Below, piece after piece: positions 1 through 7,175 of a stretch of 54,343 bases of DNA. Made by a program: the position numbers and the translations under genes. The notes beneath the pieces are model-generated. The model was not told the origin of the DNA. It did not search any database and saw only the letters and a list, made by a program, of their open reading frames with translations. Source of the stretch: an uncultured Prevotella sp. (GTDB lineage Bacteria > Bacteroidota > Bacteroidia > Bacteroidales > Bacteroidaceae); the NCBI GenBank assembly GCA_937922435.1, contig CAKZVT010000042.1, positions 1 to 54,343 on the forward strand, read 5' to 3'. Numbering within the stretch: position 1 is the first letter of the stretch; every line of letters begins with the position of its first letter.

Positions 1-203
1 AAAAATGAAGAATGAAAAATGAAGAATGAAAAATGAAGAATGAAAAATGAAGAATGAAAAATGAAGAATTGCCTTACGAATTACTTTATGGCGTATGCCT
101 TATTATTCATTCTTAATTTTTCATTCTTAATTTTTCATTCTTAATTCTTAATTTTTCATTTTTCATTTTTCATTCTTCATTATTCATTCTTCATTATTCA
201 TTC
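1..203. repeat. Family C A+T-rich repeat, head-to-head
   Basis: Tandem words of the type AATGAAGAATGAAAA run to about position 68. A short unique core around 69-100 ends in ATGGCGTATGCC. The inverse words (TTCATTCTTAATTTT) then run to about 200. The whole is a degenerate giant inverted repeat at the window edge, upstream of the first gene. A second head-to-head copy at 6467-6580 has the same core in reverse (GGCATACGCCAT). No gene is visible here. Confidence 0.8.
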
Positions 204-217
204 TTAATTATTTATTC

Positions 218-225
218 TATCTTTG
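218..225 (+). promoter_or_regulatory. -7 promoter box TATCTTTG
   Basis: Matches the Bacteroidota -7 consensus TAnnTTTG exactly and lies 26 bp before the ATG at 252. No convincing -33 TTTG was found in the repeat-rich DNA upstream. Confidence 0.6.
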
Positions 226-251
226 CAGATGTAAATAAAAAAGACAACGAG

Positions 252-1121
252 ATGAGACGTTTTATCATCGTCGCCGTCATGGCACTGGGAGTGCTGGCGG
301 CGCGGGCCATGGGCTATAACGAGGCCCGCCAGGAAGCATTGTTCCTCACCGACAAGATGGCCTACGAGCTGGGACTTAACCAGGCGCAGTATGACGCCGT
401 GTACGAAATCAACTTCGACTACTTCATGTCGGTAAACTCGTCGAAGGACATCAAGGGCACGTACCTTAGCCGCCGCAACTACGACATCAACTTCGTGCTC
501 ACGCCGATGCAGTACAGCAAGTTCTACAAGGCCGACTACTTCTACACGCCGGCCAAATGGAGCAACGGCGTGGTGCTCAAGGTGTACACGCGCTACACCA
601 ACCGCTCGAAGATGTACTACCCCGTGCCACGCTCGTACCGATACTACCGCGGAGAGCACGGCAAGAAGTACAACAACATTAGCTGGTACAAGGGCAAGGA
701 CTTCAAGTCGAGCCATGCCATAAGGAGCAATGGCCCCGACAGGACCTACGGCTCCGGCACAGGCCACGGCATACGCTCGGGCCACAACAGCAACACCAAC
801 AGGCACGGCCACAGCATAGGCACCGGCGCGAAGCCCGGCAAGCACAACAGCGGCATAGGCCACGGCGTTACCACCGGCAAGAAGAAGCCCAATAAGAACA
901 ACACGGGTATAGGCCACGGCGCTACCACCGGCAAGAAGAAGCCTAATAAGAACAACACGGGCATAGGCCACGGCGCCACTACCGGCAAGAAGAAGCCTAC
1001 GAAGGAGAACAACACCGGCATAGGCTCGGGCGTGAGCATAGGCTCCGGCGCAGGCATCGGTTCGGGCGCAAGCACCAACTCTACCGGCATAGGCCACGGC
1101 GTAGGCACGCGCAGCCACTGA
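252..1121 (+). CDS. Secreted Gly/Lys-rich repeat protein, unknown function
   Basis: 289 residues with an N-terminal signal peptide (MRRF, then a hydrophobic stretch ending near ARAMG), so probably exported. Residues about 22-150 form a Tyr/Asn-rich region with no family I recognise (motifs such as NEARQEALFLTDKMAYEL and QYDAVYEINFDYFMS). From about residue 165 the protein becomes low-complexity. An 18-residue unit GIGHG-(V/A)-TTGKKKPNKNNT occurs about three times, followed by GIGSG/GIGHG variants to the C-terminus. The gene follows a TATCTTTG promoter box and is followed by the hairpin at 1203-1239. The tail is basic and flexible and could bind polyanions or the cell surface, but that is a guess. 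Existence of the gene is likely; its role is unknown. Confidence 0.75.
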   Translation: MRRFIIVAVMALGVLAARAMGYNEARQEALFLTDKMAYELGLNQAQYDAVYEINFDYFMSVNSSKDIKGTYLSRRNYDINFVLTPMQYSKFYKADYFYTPAKWSNGVVLKVYTRYTNRSKMYYPVPRSYRYYRGEHGKKYNNISWYKGKDFKSSHAIRSNGPDRTYGSGTGHGIRSGHNSNTNRHGHSIGTGAKPGKHNSGIGHGVTTGKKKPNKNNTGIGHGATTGKKKPNKNNTGIGHGATTGKKKPTKENNTGIGSGVSIGSGAGIGSGASTNSTGIGHGVGTRSH

Positions 1122-1202
1122 TGTATAGGCGCTTGCAGCCGGTACTTTCAAGCTGTCGGCACACGCTGCGGTGTTAGGCTGTACAGCATGACACTCCTTA
1201 TA

Positions 1203-1250
1203 AAAATCGGGCGGAAGTTTCACCATCCGTCCGATTTTTCGTAACTTTGC
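1203..1250 (+). repeat. Terminator-plus-promoter cassette, copy 1
   Basis: A 48-bp unit. Its first part is an inverted repeat (AAAATCGGGCGGA...TCCGTCCGATTTT) forming a hairpin that ends in T residues, which looks like a terminator for the gene ending at 1121. It ends in CGTAACTTTGC, which contains the -7 box TAACTTTG (1242-1249). A copy with 45 of 48 bases identical lies at 3668-3715 in direct orientation on the other side of the restriction-modification island. Confidence 0.8.
1242..1249 (+). promoter_or_regulatory. -7 promoter box TAACTTTG
   Basis: Exact TAnnTTTG match at the end of cassette copy 1, 43 bp before the endonuclease start at 1293. It probably drives the restriction island. Confidence 0.55.
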
Positions 1251-1292
1251 CACTATTAAAGGATTATAAGTGCAATAATTAATATTATTAAT

Positions 1293-2348
1293 ATGGAAAA
1301 ACCAGGATTATTTGGCCAAAAATATTCAAGCCGGGATTATACCAAAGAATATTTTTGGGGTAAGAATCAGTTTAATAGTTCTTTCCCTGCTTCTTTGGTG
1401 GCATATATGTATTCAAAAGGTGTCAATCCTGTTTATTTGTGTATAGATAAAAACAATAAACTGAAACATGATGCTATTTCTGGTTCAGATTTATTTGGTA
1501 TAAATCCTCTGTCGGAGGACGCATTTTATAATTTTGAAGCAGGGTATTCTGCATATGAAAAGTTTTATACGGGTGATAGGGAAAAGATAGATTTGGTTAT
1601 GGTTAACCGTTCGACAAATGAAAGTCTTATTGGGCTTGAAATAAAGTTGACTGCACTCCCGGATAATACTACTAAAAAATTCAATGAGGACAAATATAGT
1701 TGTGAAATAGTAATGCGTCCTCCTACGATTTGCTTTCTTGCCTGTTCAATATGTGAGGCATACGAGAAACGTCAAAACAGGTTGAGGGAACTGATACGTG
1801 GAGTTCCTCAAATAAGTCATTGGGAAGATGCTGACAGCGTTGCCCCACATTATAAGGAAATAGAAGATGCCGTGTTAAGGGTGTCGGCTGATATGTGGAA
1901 ATATCAGAAGCCTTTGATTGTACAGCCTGTTTGGAAAACAGAAGAAGGCCGGATGCGCCTTGCTGATGATTGCTTGGATGTGTTTGTTTGGTCTAATCTG
2001 GCGACATTGCAGATGTGTGTACAGGAAGAACATGGTAAAGGCAAAAGCATAAGTCGCTTTCAGCGTACTATAATATGGATTTACAAAATGCTTTTTGACT
2101 ATGTTTCTTATGGATGTTTTGATTATGTAAGCATAATAAAGAACCATTCTTATGGCAATGCAAACGATAAGGCTTTTTCGTTGCCGGGCACTCGTTCTTA
2201 CAAGTTTCTGAAGTCTGATGAACTTTTGCATCCGAGGATAAAGAAAAACGAAATAAAGAACATTATTCTTGGCGGAGGACAAAATTATATATTCTCCCAA
2301 TTTTATGGATTGGATTATGCTGTAGCAGAATTTTATAAAAGTTTATGA
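1293..2348 (+). CDS. HindVP-like type II restriction endonuclease
   Basis: 351 residues, about the length I expect for the HindVP family (Pfam RE_HindVP; HindVP itself recognises GRCGYC). The N-terminal block LFGQKYSSRDYTKEY...WGKNQFNSSFPASL is what I recall as the family signature. A PD-(D/E)XK core is visible: Asp100 (REKIDLV), then Glu116-Ile-Lys118 (GLEIKLTALPD). The core looks intact, so the enzyme could be active. The gene is conspicuously A+T-rich beside G+C-rich neighbours, which suggests horizontal acquisition. Its stop overlaps the next start by four bases (ATGA), so the two are probably translated together. The only methyltransferase nearby is a C-terminal fragment (3111-3593). Assignment rests on remembered family motifs. 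Confidence 0.78.
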   Translation: MEKPGLFGQKYSSRDYTKEYFWGKNQFNSSFPASLVAYMYSKGVNPVYLCIDKNNKLKHDAISGSDLFGINPLSEDAFYNFEAGYSAYEKFYTGDREKIDLVMVNRSTNESLIGLEIKLTALPDNTTKKFNEDKYSCEIVMRPPTICFLACSICEAYEKRQNRLRELIRGVPQISHWEDADSVAPHYKEIEDAVLRVSADMWKYQKPLIVQPVWKTEEGRMRLADDCLDVFVWSNLATLQMCVQEEHGKGKSISRFQRTIIWIYKMLFDYVSYGCFDYVSIIKNHSYGNANDKAFSLPGTRSYKFLKSDELLHPRIKKNEIKNIILGGGQNYIFSQFYGLDYAVAEFYKSL

Positions 2349-3100
2349 TATTTGATTTTTTATCACTTTCAAAGCGAGATAAAGCTGTTTTTATAGGGTT
2401 GTTTTTATCGAAATATGATAAATTGGGGCTTGAAAAATTAGGTTTTTCAAGTTTCAAACAGGCTTATAATGTTTTAGGATATTCAATAGGCGTTATTCCA
2501 AAGTCAATACAAAATTATAGAGATGAATTTGATCCTTATTTTCCGAATCCAAGAAAGGGATGGCGTAATCGTAAATTGAGGGACTTCTGTCATGAAATAT
2601 TGTCAAAAACTGTTAATTGGACTTTTGATGATTTTTATTCAATAATACGATTATGCGCTTCAAACAATATTTATGAAAATCCAAATGAAGTAGAGAAAGA
2701 AAAAAAATTTTTTGCAAGTAGATTGATAACAGGTAAAGCAGCTGAAGAATATTTTGTTATGAATTATGAGGATATAGAAATATTTAAAAATTATAATCTT
2801 TGTGATACTACAAATTTAGGGTGTGGTTATGATTTTAAATTATCTTGTGCATCTAATGACTTTTTGATAGAAGTAAAAGGTTTAAATGGTAAAGAGGGAA
2901 ATATCCTGATGACTGAAAAAGAATTTAACGTGGCTGAATATTTTAAGGAGAAATATTGTCTTTTTGTTGTTAGTAATTTTAAAGAAAATCCTAAACATCA
3001 CATGTATTTTAATCCAGTTTATAATACTGCTTTATCATTTCAAAAACAGGAACGCCAAATAATACAAACTTCTTATTATGCTAAGTTTTTAAAGTTTTGA
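2345..3100 (+). CDS. DUF3883-domain protein of the restriction island
   Basis: 251 residues, ATGA-overlapped with the endonuclease gene. The C-terminal half resembles DUF3883 (protein NO VEIN C-terminal domain), a PD-(D/E)XK-like fold: GCGYDFKLS with Asp163, then FLIEVKGL with Glu176 and Lys178, and a later VVSNF strand. The N-terminal 110 residues are probably helical (SFKQAYNVLGYSIGVIPKSIQNYRDEF) and may bind DNA; I do not recognise a family there. Base composition is A+T-rich like the rest of the island. It may be a second nuclease, a specificity factor or a controller of the system; only the operon position supports a link. Domain call moderately sure, role unknown. Confidence 0.65.
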   Translation: MIFDFLSLSKRDKAVFIGLFLSKYDKLGLEKLGFSSFKQAYNVLGYSIGVIPKSIQNYRDEFDPYFPNPRKGWRNRKLRDFCHEILSKTVNWTFDDFYSIIRLCASNNIYENPNEVEKEKKFFASRLITGKAAEEYFVMNYEDIEIFKNYNLCDTTNLGCGYDFKLSCASNDFLIEVKGLNGKEGNILMTEKEFNVAEYFKEKYCLFVVSNFKENPKHHMYFNPVYNTALSFQKQERQIIQTSYYAKFLKF

Positions 3101-3110
3101 TAAATATATT

Positions 3111-3593
3111 ATGCATGGAATTTGTCAAGCATTAATAATTGGAGGCTTGGCTGAACATCCTATGACTGTAGCCGATTATTTTGGAGATGCTTTAGGTATA
3201 GAGTTCTATTATCGCCATCCGAGAAGTTATGTAAGGAGAGGTATTTTTAGTGTAAATGAGCCAAGTCCGACAATTAGGGGTGTCAATAGACCTATGCCTA
3301 AAGGATATGAGTTGCGTCCAAATGACCCTGTTTCATCAAAAGATGGGATAAGGGCTCTTACAACAAAGGAACGTAGCATGGTACAAACTTTCCCAGTGAG
3401 CTTTAAGTTTTTGGGCTCTAAGACAAATCAGGAACAAATGATTGGTAATGCAGTACCAGTAAATTTAGCTAAGTATGTAGGTGAAGCAATAAACAGATAT
3501 CTGAAAAGGAAAAAGACAGCAAATCATTATATTGTCCCTAAACACGGAACAGAGTCTTTTATCCCGTTTGTTGGTGAAAGAACTGTAAATTAA
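3111..3593 (+). pseudogene. C5 cytosine methyltransferase, C-terminal fragment
   Basis: 160 residues covering only the end of a type II C5-cytosine DNA methyltransferase. Target-recognition and motif IX sequence is seen at FSVNEPSPTIRGVNRP, and motif X at MIGNAVPVNLAKYVGEAI. Everything upstream is missing: no S-adenosylmethionine-binding FxGxG motif, no catalytic PCQ loop, no ENV motif. The fragment cannot methylate by itself. It starts 10 bases after the DUF3883 stop, with no in-frame methylase sequence before it, so the break point lies near 3101-3115. It is presumably the remnant of the partner of the HindVP-like endonuclease, because the sequence matches the kind of methylase expected for that family. 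The ATG at 3111 may be fortuitous. Confidence 0.8.
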
Positions 3594-3667
3594 GAGGCGT
3601 GGGCTTGGAATTTTAACAGGAAAATATGAAATGCCACATATATATTTTCTATAAAATATCAAGCATT

Positions 3668-3715
3668 AAAATCGGGCGGAAGTTTTACTATCCGCCCGAT
3701 TTTTCGTAACTTTGC
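3668..3715 (+). repeat. Terminator-plus-promoter cassette, copy 2
   Basis: Direct repeat of 1203-1250 with 3 of 48 bases changed. One change (C for T in the right arm) improves the hairpin. It contains an AAAATCGGGCGGA/TCCGCCCGATTTT hairpin and the -7 box TAACTTTG at 3707-3714. It closes the A+T-rich island and lies upstream of mutS. Confidence 0.8.
3707..3714 (+). promoter_or_regulatory. -7 promoter box TAACTTTG for mutS
   Basis: Exact TAnnTTTG match. It implies a leader of about 110 bases before mutS, most of it taken up by the family F repeat. Confidence 0.5.
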
Positions 3716-3740
3716 AGGTCGGAACATGCGGACTTGCACC

Positions 3741-3827
3741 GTGACCGTACAACCAGGCAACCGTACAACCGCATAATCCCATAACCGTAAAACCCCATAA
3801 CCCCACAACTGTAAAACCCCACAACCG
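3741..3827 (+). repeat. Family F repeat in the mutS leader
   Basis: Degenerate words of the type CCGTAAAACCCCATAACC and CCGCATAATCCC repeated several times, ending six bases before the mutS ATG. The same words occur at 29578-29640, at 29811-29887, and inside the gene at 41175-42515. Confidence 0.75.
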
Positions 3828-3832
3828 AAACC

Positions 3833-6466
3833 ATGTCCAAGAAAGACAAAGGGCTTACGCCGATGATGAAGCAGTTTTTCTCGTTCAAGGAGCAGCATCC
3901 CGACGCGCTGCTGCTCTTCCGCTGCGGCGACTTCTACGAGACTTACCTGCAAGACGCCGTCGACGCCAGCCGCATACTCGGCATCACCCTGACGCGCCGC
4001 AGCAACGGCGGGCAGCAGGATGGCACGCCTACGGAGATGGCAGGCTTCCCCCACCACGCCCTCGACACATACCTGCCCAAGCTCGTAAGGGCCGGCAGGC
4101 GCGTGGCAATATGCGACCAGCTGGAAGACCCCAAGCTAACCAAGAAGCTCGTAAAGCGGGGCATCACCGAGCTGGTGACGCCAGGCGTGGCCATGACCGA
4201 CAATGTGCTCGACTACAAGGAAAACAACTTCCTGGCCGCCGTCAACTTCGGCAAGGCGGCCTGCGGAGTGGCCTTCCTCGACATATCGACGGGCGAGTTC
4301 TTCGCAGGCGAAGGTTCTTACGACTACGTGGAGAAGCTGCTCGTAAACTTCTCGCCCAAGGAAGTGCTTTACGAGAGGGGCAAGAGGGAGACGTTCGAAC
4401 GGTGGTTCGGCAGCAAGTACTTCACCTTCGAGCTTGACGACTGGGTCTTCGCCGAGCCTACCGCCGAGCAGAAGCTGCTCAAGCACTTCGGCGTGAAGAC
4501 GCTAAAGGGCTTCGGCGTAGACCACCTGCGCAGCGGCATCGTGGCCTCGGGAGCTATACTGCAGTACCTCGAGATGACCCAGCACACGCACATCGGGCAC
4601 ATCACCTCGCTATCGCGCATCGATGAGGAGCGCTACGTGCGCCTCGACCGCTTCACCATACGCTCGCTCGAACTGCTCCATCCGATGCAGGACGACGGCG
4701 CGTCGCTGCTTGACGTGCTCGACCGTACAGTCACCCCGATGGGAGCCAGGCTGCTGAAGCGGTGGCTCGTATTCCCACTGCGCGACGCCAAGGCCATAGA
4801 GGCCAGGCTCGACGTGGTCGACACGTTCTTCCGCGACACGGAGTTCCGCGGCGTCGTAGACAGCCAGTTCCACCGCGTTGGCGACCTCGAGCGCATAATA
4901 TCAAAGGTGGCCGTGGGGCGCGTATCGCCGCGCGAGGTGGTGCAGCTGCGCATGGCCTTGCAGGCACTCGGTCCGGTGAAGGCCGCCTGCCTGGAGTCGG
5001 GCGACGGCGCGCTGAGGCGCATCGGCGAGAACATCAGCCTCTGCGAGAGGCTGCGCGACCGCATAGGCCGCGAGGTCAACGAGGATTCGCCGCAGCTGGT
5101 CAGCAAGGGCGGCGTAATCAAGCCGGGCGTCAACGCCGAGCTTGACGAGCTGCGCAGCATATCCACCGGCGGCAAGGAGTATCTGCTGAAAATACAGGAG
5201 CGCGAGATGGAGGCCACAGGCATCAGCTCGCTGAAAATAGGTTACAACAACGTCTTCGGCTATTACCTCGAAGTGCGCAACACGTTCAAGGACAAGGTGC
5301 CGGCCGACTGGGTGCGCAAGCAGACGCTGGCGCAGGCCGAGCGGTACATCACGCAGGAGCTGAAGGAATACGAGGAGAAAATACTCGGGGCGGAGGACAA
5401 AATCCTCGCGCTGGAGACCAGGCTCTTCGGCGAGCTTGTAGTGGCAATGCAGGAGTACATACCGGCAATACAGACGGACGCCGCCCTGATAGCCAAGCTC
5501 GACTGCCTGCTGTCGTTCGCCAAGACGGCCGAGGAGCACGGATACGTCCGGCCCGTAATCGAGGCCGACGACATAGTGCTCGACATCAAGCAGGGTCGCC
5601 ACCCCGTCATCGAGACACAGCTGCCGGTAGGTGAGCGCTACGTGCCCAACGACGTCTACCTGGACGACCGCCGCCAGCAAATAATAATAATAACCGGTCC
5701 CAACATGGCCGGAAAATCGGCTCTGCTGCGCCAGACGGCGCTCATCGCACTGATGGCCCAGACGGGCTGCTACGTGCCGGCAGAGAGCGCGAAAATAGGT
5801 CTGGTGGACAAGATTTTCACACGAGTGGGAGCGTCGGACAACATCTCGCTCGGCGAATCCACCTTCATGGTCGAGATGACCGAGGCCGCCAACATACTCA
5901 ACAACGCCACGCCGCGCTCGCTCGTACTCTTCGACGAGCTTGGCCGCGGCACGTCGACCTACGACGGCATAAGCATCGCCTGGGCCATCGTGGAGTACCT
6001 GCACGAGCACCCCAAGGCCGCCGCGCGCACGCTCTTCGCTACGCATTACCACGAACTCAACGAGATGGAGAAGAACTTTACGCGCATAAAGAACTACAAT
6101 GTCAGCGTGCGCGAGGTGGGCGGCAAGGTAATCTTCCTGCGCAAACTGGAGCGCGGCGGCTCGGAGCACTCCTTCGGTATACACGTGGCGCAAATCGCCG
6201 GAATGCCCAAGAGCATCGTCCGCCGCGCCGAGGCCATACTGAAACAGCTCGAGGCCGACAACGCACAGGTGGGCGCGGTGGGCAAGCCGTCGGCCGAGAA
6301 AATCAACGCCGGCCGCGACGGCATGCAGCTCAGCTTCTTCCAGCTGGACGACCCGGTGCTCTGCCAGGTGCGCGACGAAATACTCGGGCTCGACATCAAC
6401 AACCTTACTCCCGTAGAGGCGCTCAACAAGCTCAACGACATCAAGAAGATAGTAACAGGGAAGTAA
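3833..6466 (+). CDS. mutS: DNA mismatch repair protein MutS
   Basis: 877 residues, normal for MutS1. The mismatch-reading Phe-X-Glu motif is at residues 34-36 (CGDFYETY). Connector, lever and clamp domains follow. The C-terminal ABC-type ATPase has Walker A GPNMAGKSALLRQ (Gly622 onward; Ala in place of the usual second Gly) and Walker B LVLFDELGRGTSTYDG (Asp701-Glu702). The His box TLFATHYHEL is also present. MutS binds mismatches and short loops after replication and recruits MutL. No mutL is in the window. The start is the first ATG after the family F leader, and MSKKDKGLTPMMKQF fits the family. G+C-rich codon use contrasts sharply with the island just upstream. Confidence 0.97.
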   Translation: MSKKDKGLTPMMKQFFSFKEQHPDALLLFRCGDFYETYLQDAVDASRILGITLTRRSNGGQQDGTPTEMAGFPHHALDTYLPKLVRAGRRVAICDQLEDPKLTKKLVKRGITELVTPGVAMTDNVLDYKENNFLAAVNFGKAACGVAFLDISTGEFFAGEGSYDYVEKLLVNFSPKEVLYERGKRETFERWFGSKYFTFELDDWVFAEPTAEQKLLKHFGVKTLKGFGVDHLRSGIVASGAILQYLEMTQHTHIGHITSLSRIDEERYVRLDRFTIRSLELLHPMQDDGASLLDVLDRTVTPMGARLLKRWLVFPLRDAKAIEARLDVVDTFFRDTEFRGVVDSQFHRVGDLERIISKVAVGRVSPREVVQLRMALQALGPVKAACLESGDGALRRIGENISLCERLRDRIGREVNEDSPQLVSKGGVIKPGVNAELDELRSISTGGKEYLLKIQEREMEATGISSLKIGYNNVFGYYLEVRNTFKDKVPADWVRKQTLAQAERYITQELKEYEEKILGAEDKILALETRLFGELVVAMQEYIPAIQTDAALIAKLDCLLSFAKTAEEHGYVRPVIEADDIVLDIKQGRHPVIETQLPVGERYVPNDVYLDDRRQQIIIITGPNMAGKSALLRQTALIALMAQTGCYVPAESAKIGLVDKIFTRVGASDNISLGESTFMVEMTEAANILNNATPRSLVLFDELGRGTSTYDGISIAWAIVEYLHEHPKAAARTLFATHYHELNEMEKNFTRIKNYNVSVREVGGKVIFLRKLERGGSEHSFGIHVAQIAGMPKSIVRRAEAILKQLEADNAQVGAVGKPSAEKINAGRDGMQLSFFQLDDPVLCQVRDEILGLDINNLTPVEALNKLNDIKKIVTGK

Positions 6467-6580
6467 ATTAAAAATGAACAATGAATAATGAATAATTTGG
6501 CATACGCCATTGTCCCGATTATTCATTATTCATTTTTTCATTATTCATTATTCATTATTCATTTTTCATTTTTCATTCAA
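6467..6580. repeat. Family C A+T-rich repeat
   Basis: AATGAACAATGAATAATG words, a core containing GGCATACGCCAT, then TTATTCATTATTCATTTTT words. Same head-to-head design as 1-203 with the core inverted. It fills the gap between mutS and the acetyltransferase. Confidence 0.8.
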
Positions 6581-6587
6581 AAAATAT

Positions 6588-7073
6588 ATGTTTTACCGCA
6601 AGATAGAAGAACAGGACATACCGCAAATCACGGAGCTGTACAACTGGTACATCGTGAATGGCGTGGAGAGCTTCGAGACCGAGCCGCTCACAGTGGAGCT
6701 GATGCGCCGCCGCGTGGAGGACATATCGCGGCAGTTCCCGTATTACGTGGCGGTGGACGAGGGCAGGGTAGTGGGCTACTGCTACGCCCATTTGTGGAAG
6801 GAGCGCGCCGCTTACGCCGCCACCCTTGAGACTACCATCTACCTTCACCCCACAGCCAAGCGGCGCGGCACGGGTACGGAGCTTATGCGCCTGCTTATAG
6901 CCGACTGCCGCCGCCTCGGCTTCCGTGCGCTCATCGCCTGCATCACTGGCGAGAATGAGGCCAGCATAGACTTCCACCGCCGCCTCGGCTTTGAGCAGGT
7001 GTCTCTGTTCCGCGCCGTGGGTTATAAGCACGGCCGCTGGCTCGACGTGGTTGACATGGAGCTGATTTTATAA
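6588..7073 (+). CDS. GNAT acetyltransferase, phosphinothricin-acetyltransferase type
   Basis: 161 residues from the ATG at 6588. An upstream in-frame ATG lies inside the family C repeat and was rejected, since MFYRKIEEQDIPQITELYNWYI is the usual start of this family. The GNAT acetyl-CoA loop appears as HPTAKRRGTGTELM. The C-terminal signature of the PAT/YncA-like subgroup is seen: ITGENEASIDFHRRLGFEQ, then GYKHGRWLDVVDMEL. The enzyme likely acetylates an amino-group toxin or amino acid analogue (phosphinothricin, methionine sulfoximine or similar); the true substrate is unknown. It is followed by a family D repeat and the inverted repeat beside fic. Confidence 0.85.
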   Translation: MFYRKIEEQDIPQITELYNWYIVNGVESFETEPLTVELMRRRVEDISRQFPYYVAVDEGRVVGYCYAHLWKERAAYAATLETTIYLHPTAKRRGTGTELMRLLIADCRRLGFRALIACITGENEASIDFHRRLGFEQVSLFRAVGYKHGRWLDVVDMELIL

Positions 7074-7108
7074 AGGTAAAACGGTAAAAAAGTAAAAAGG
7101 TAAAACCG
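7073..7108 (+). repeat. Family D repeat word
   Basis: AAAGGTAAAACGGTAAAAAAG-type low-complexity words directly after the acetyltransferase stop codon. The same words recur at 34540, 34660, 36133, 39285 and 39470, and inside the S41 signal peptide at 52021. Confidence 0.7.
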
Positions 7109-7122
7109 TTTTTTATTGAGGA

Positions 7123-7175
7123 ATAAAAGGAAAATAGAGGAAATTTACGGAAAAATTCCTCTATTTCCCTTTTGT
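7123..7175 (+). repeat. Inverted repeat flanking fic, left copy
   Basis: A 53-bp imperfect palindrome (AAAATAGAGGAAATTT...AAATTCCTCTATTTCCC). It overlaps the last codons of fic (stop at 7161). Its reverse complement matches 8521-8573 at 48 of 53 bases. It may also serve as a bidirectional terminator between converging genes. Confidence 0.7.

Noticed and set aside
1..203. CRISPR-like array in the A+T-rich start of the window
   Set aside because: Units are contiguous degenerate words without spacers, and no cas genes are present.
204..1253. Minus-strand frame opposite the repeat protein
   Set aside because: Alanine/valine-rich shadow frame that begins in a terminator cassette; the plus-strand frame has a signal peptide and promoter.
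4901..6526. Long minus-strand open frame opposite mutS
   Set aside because: It is a shadow of the G+C-rich mutS coding strand with no domain signature; mutS is certain.
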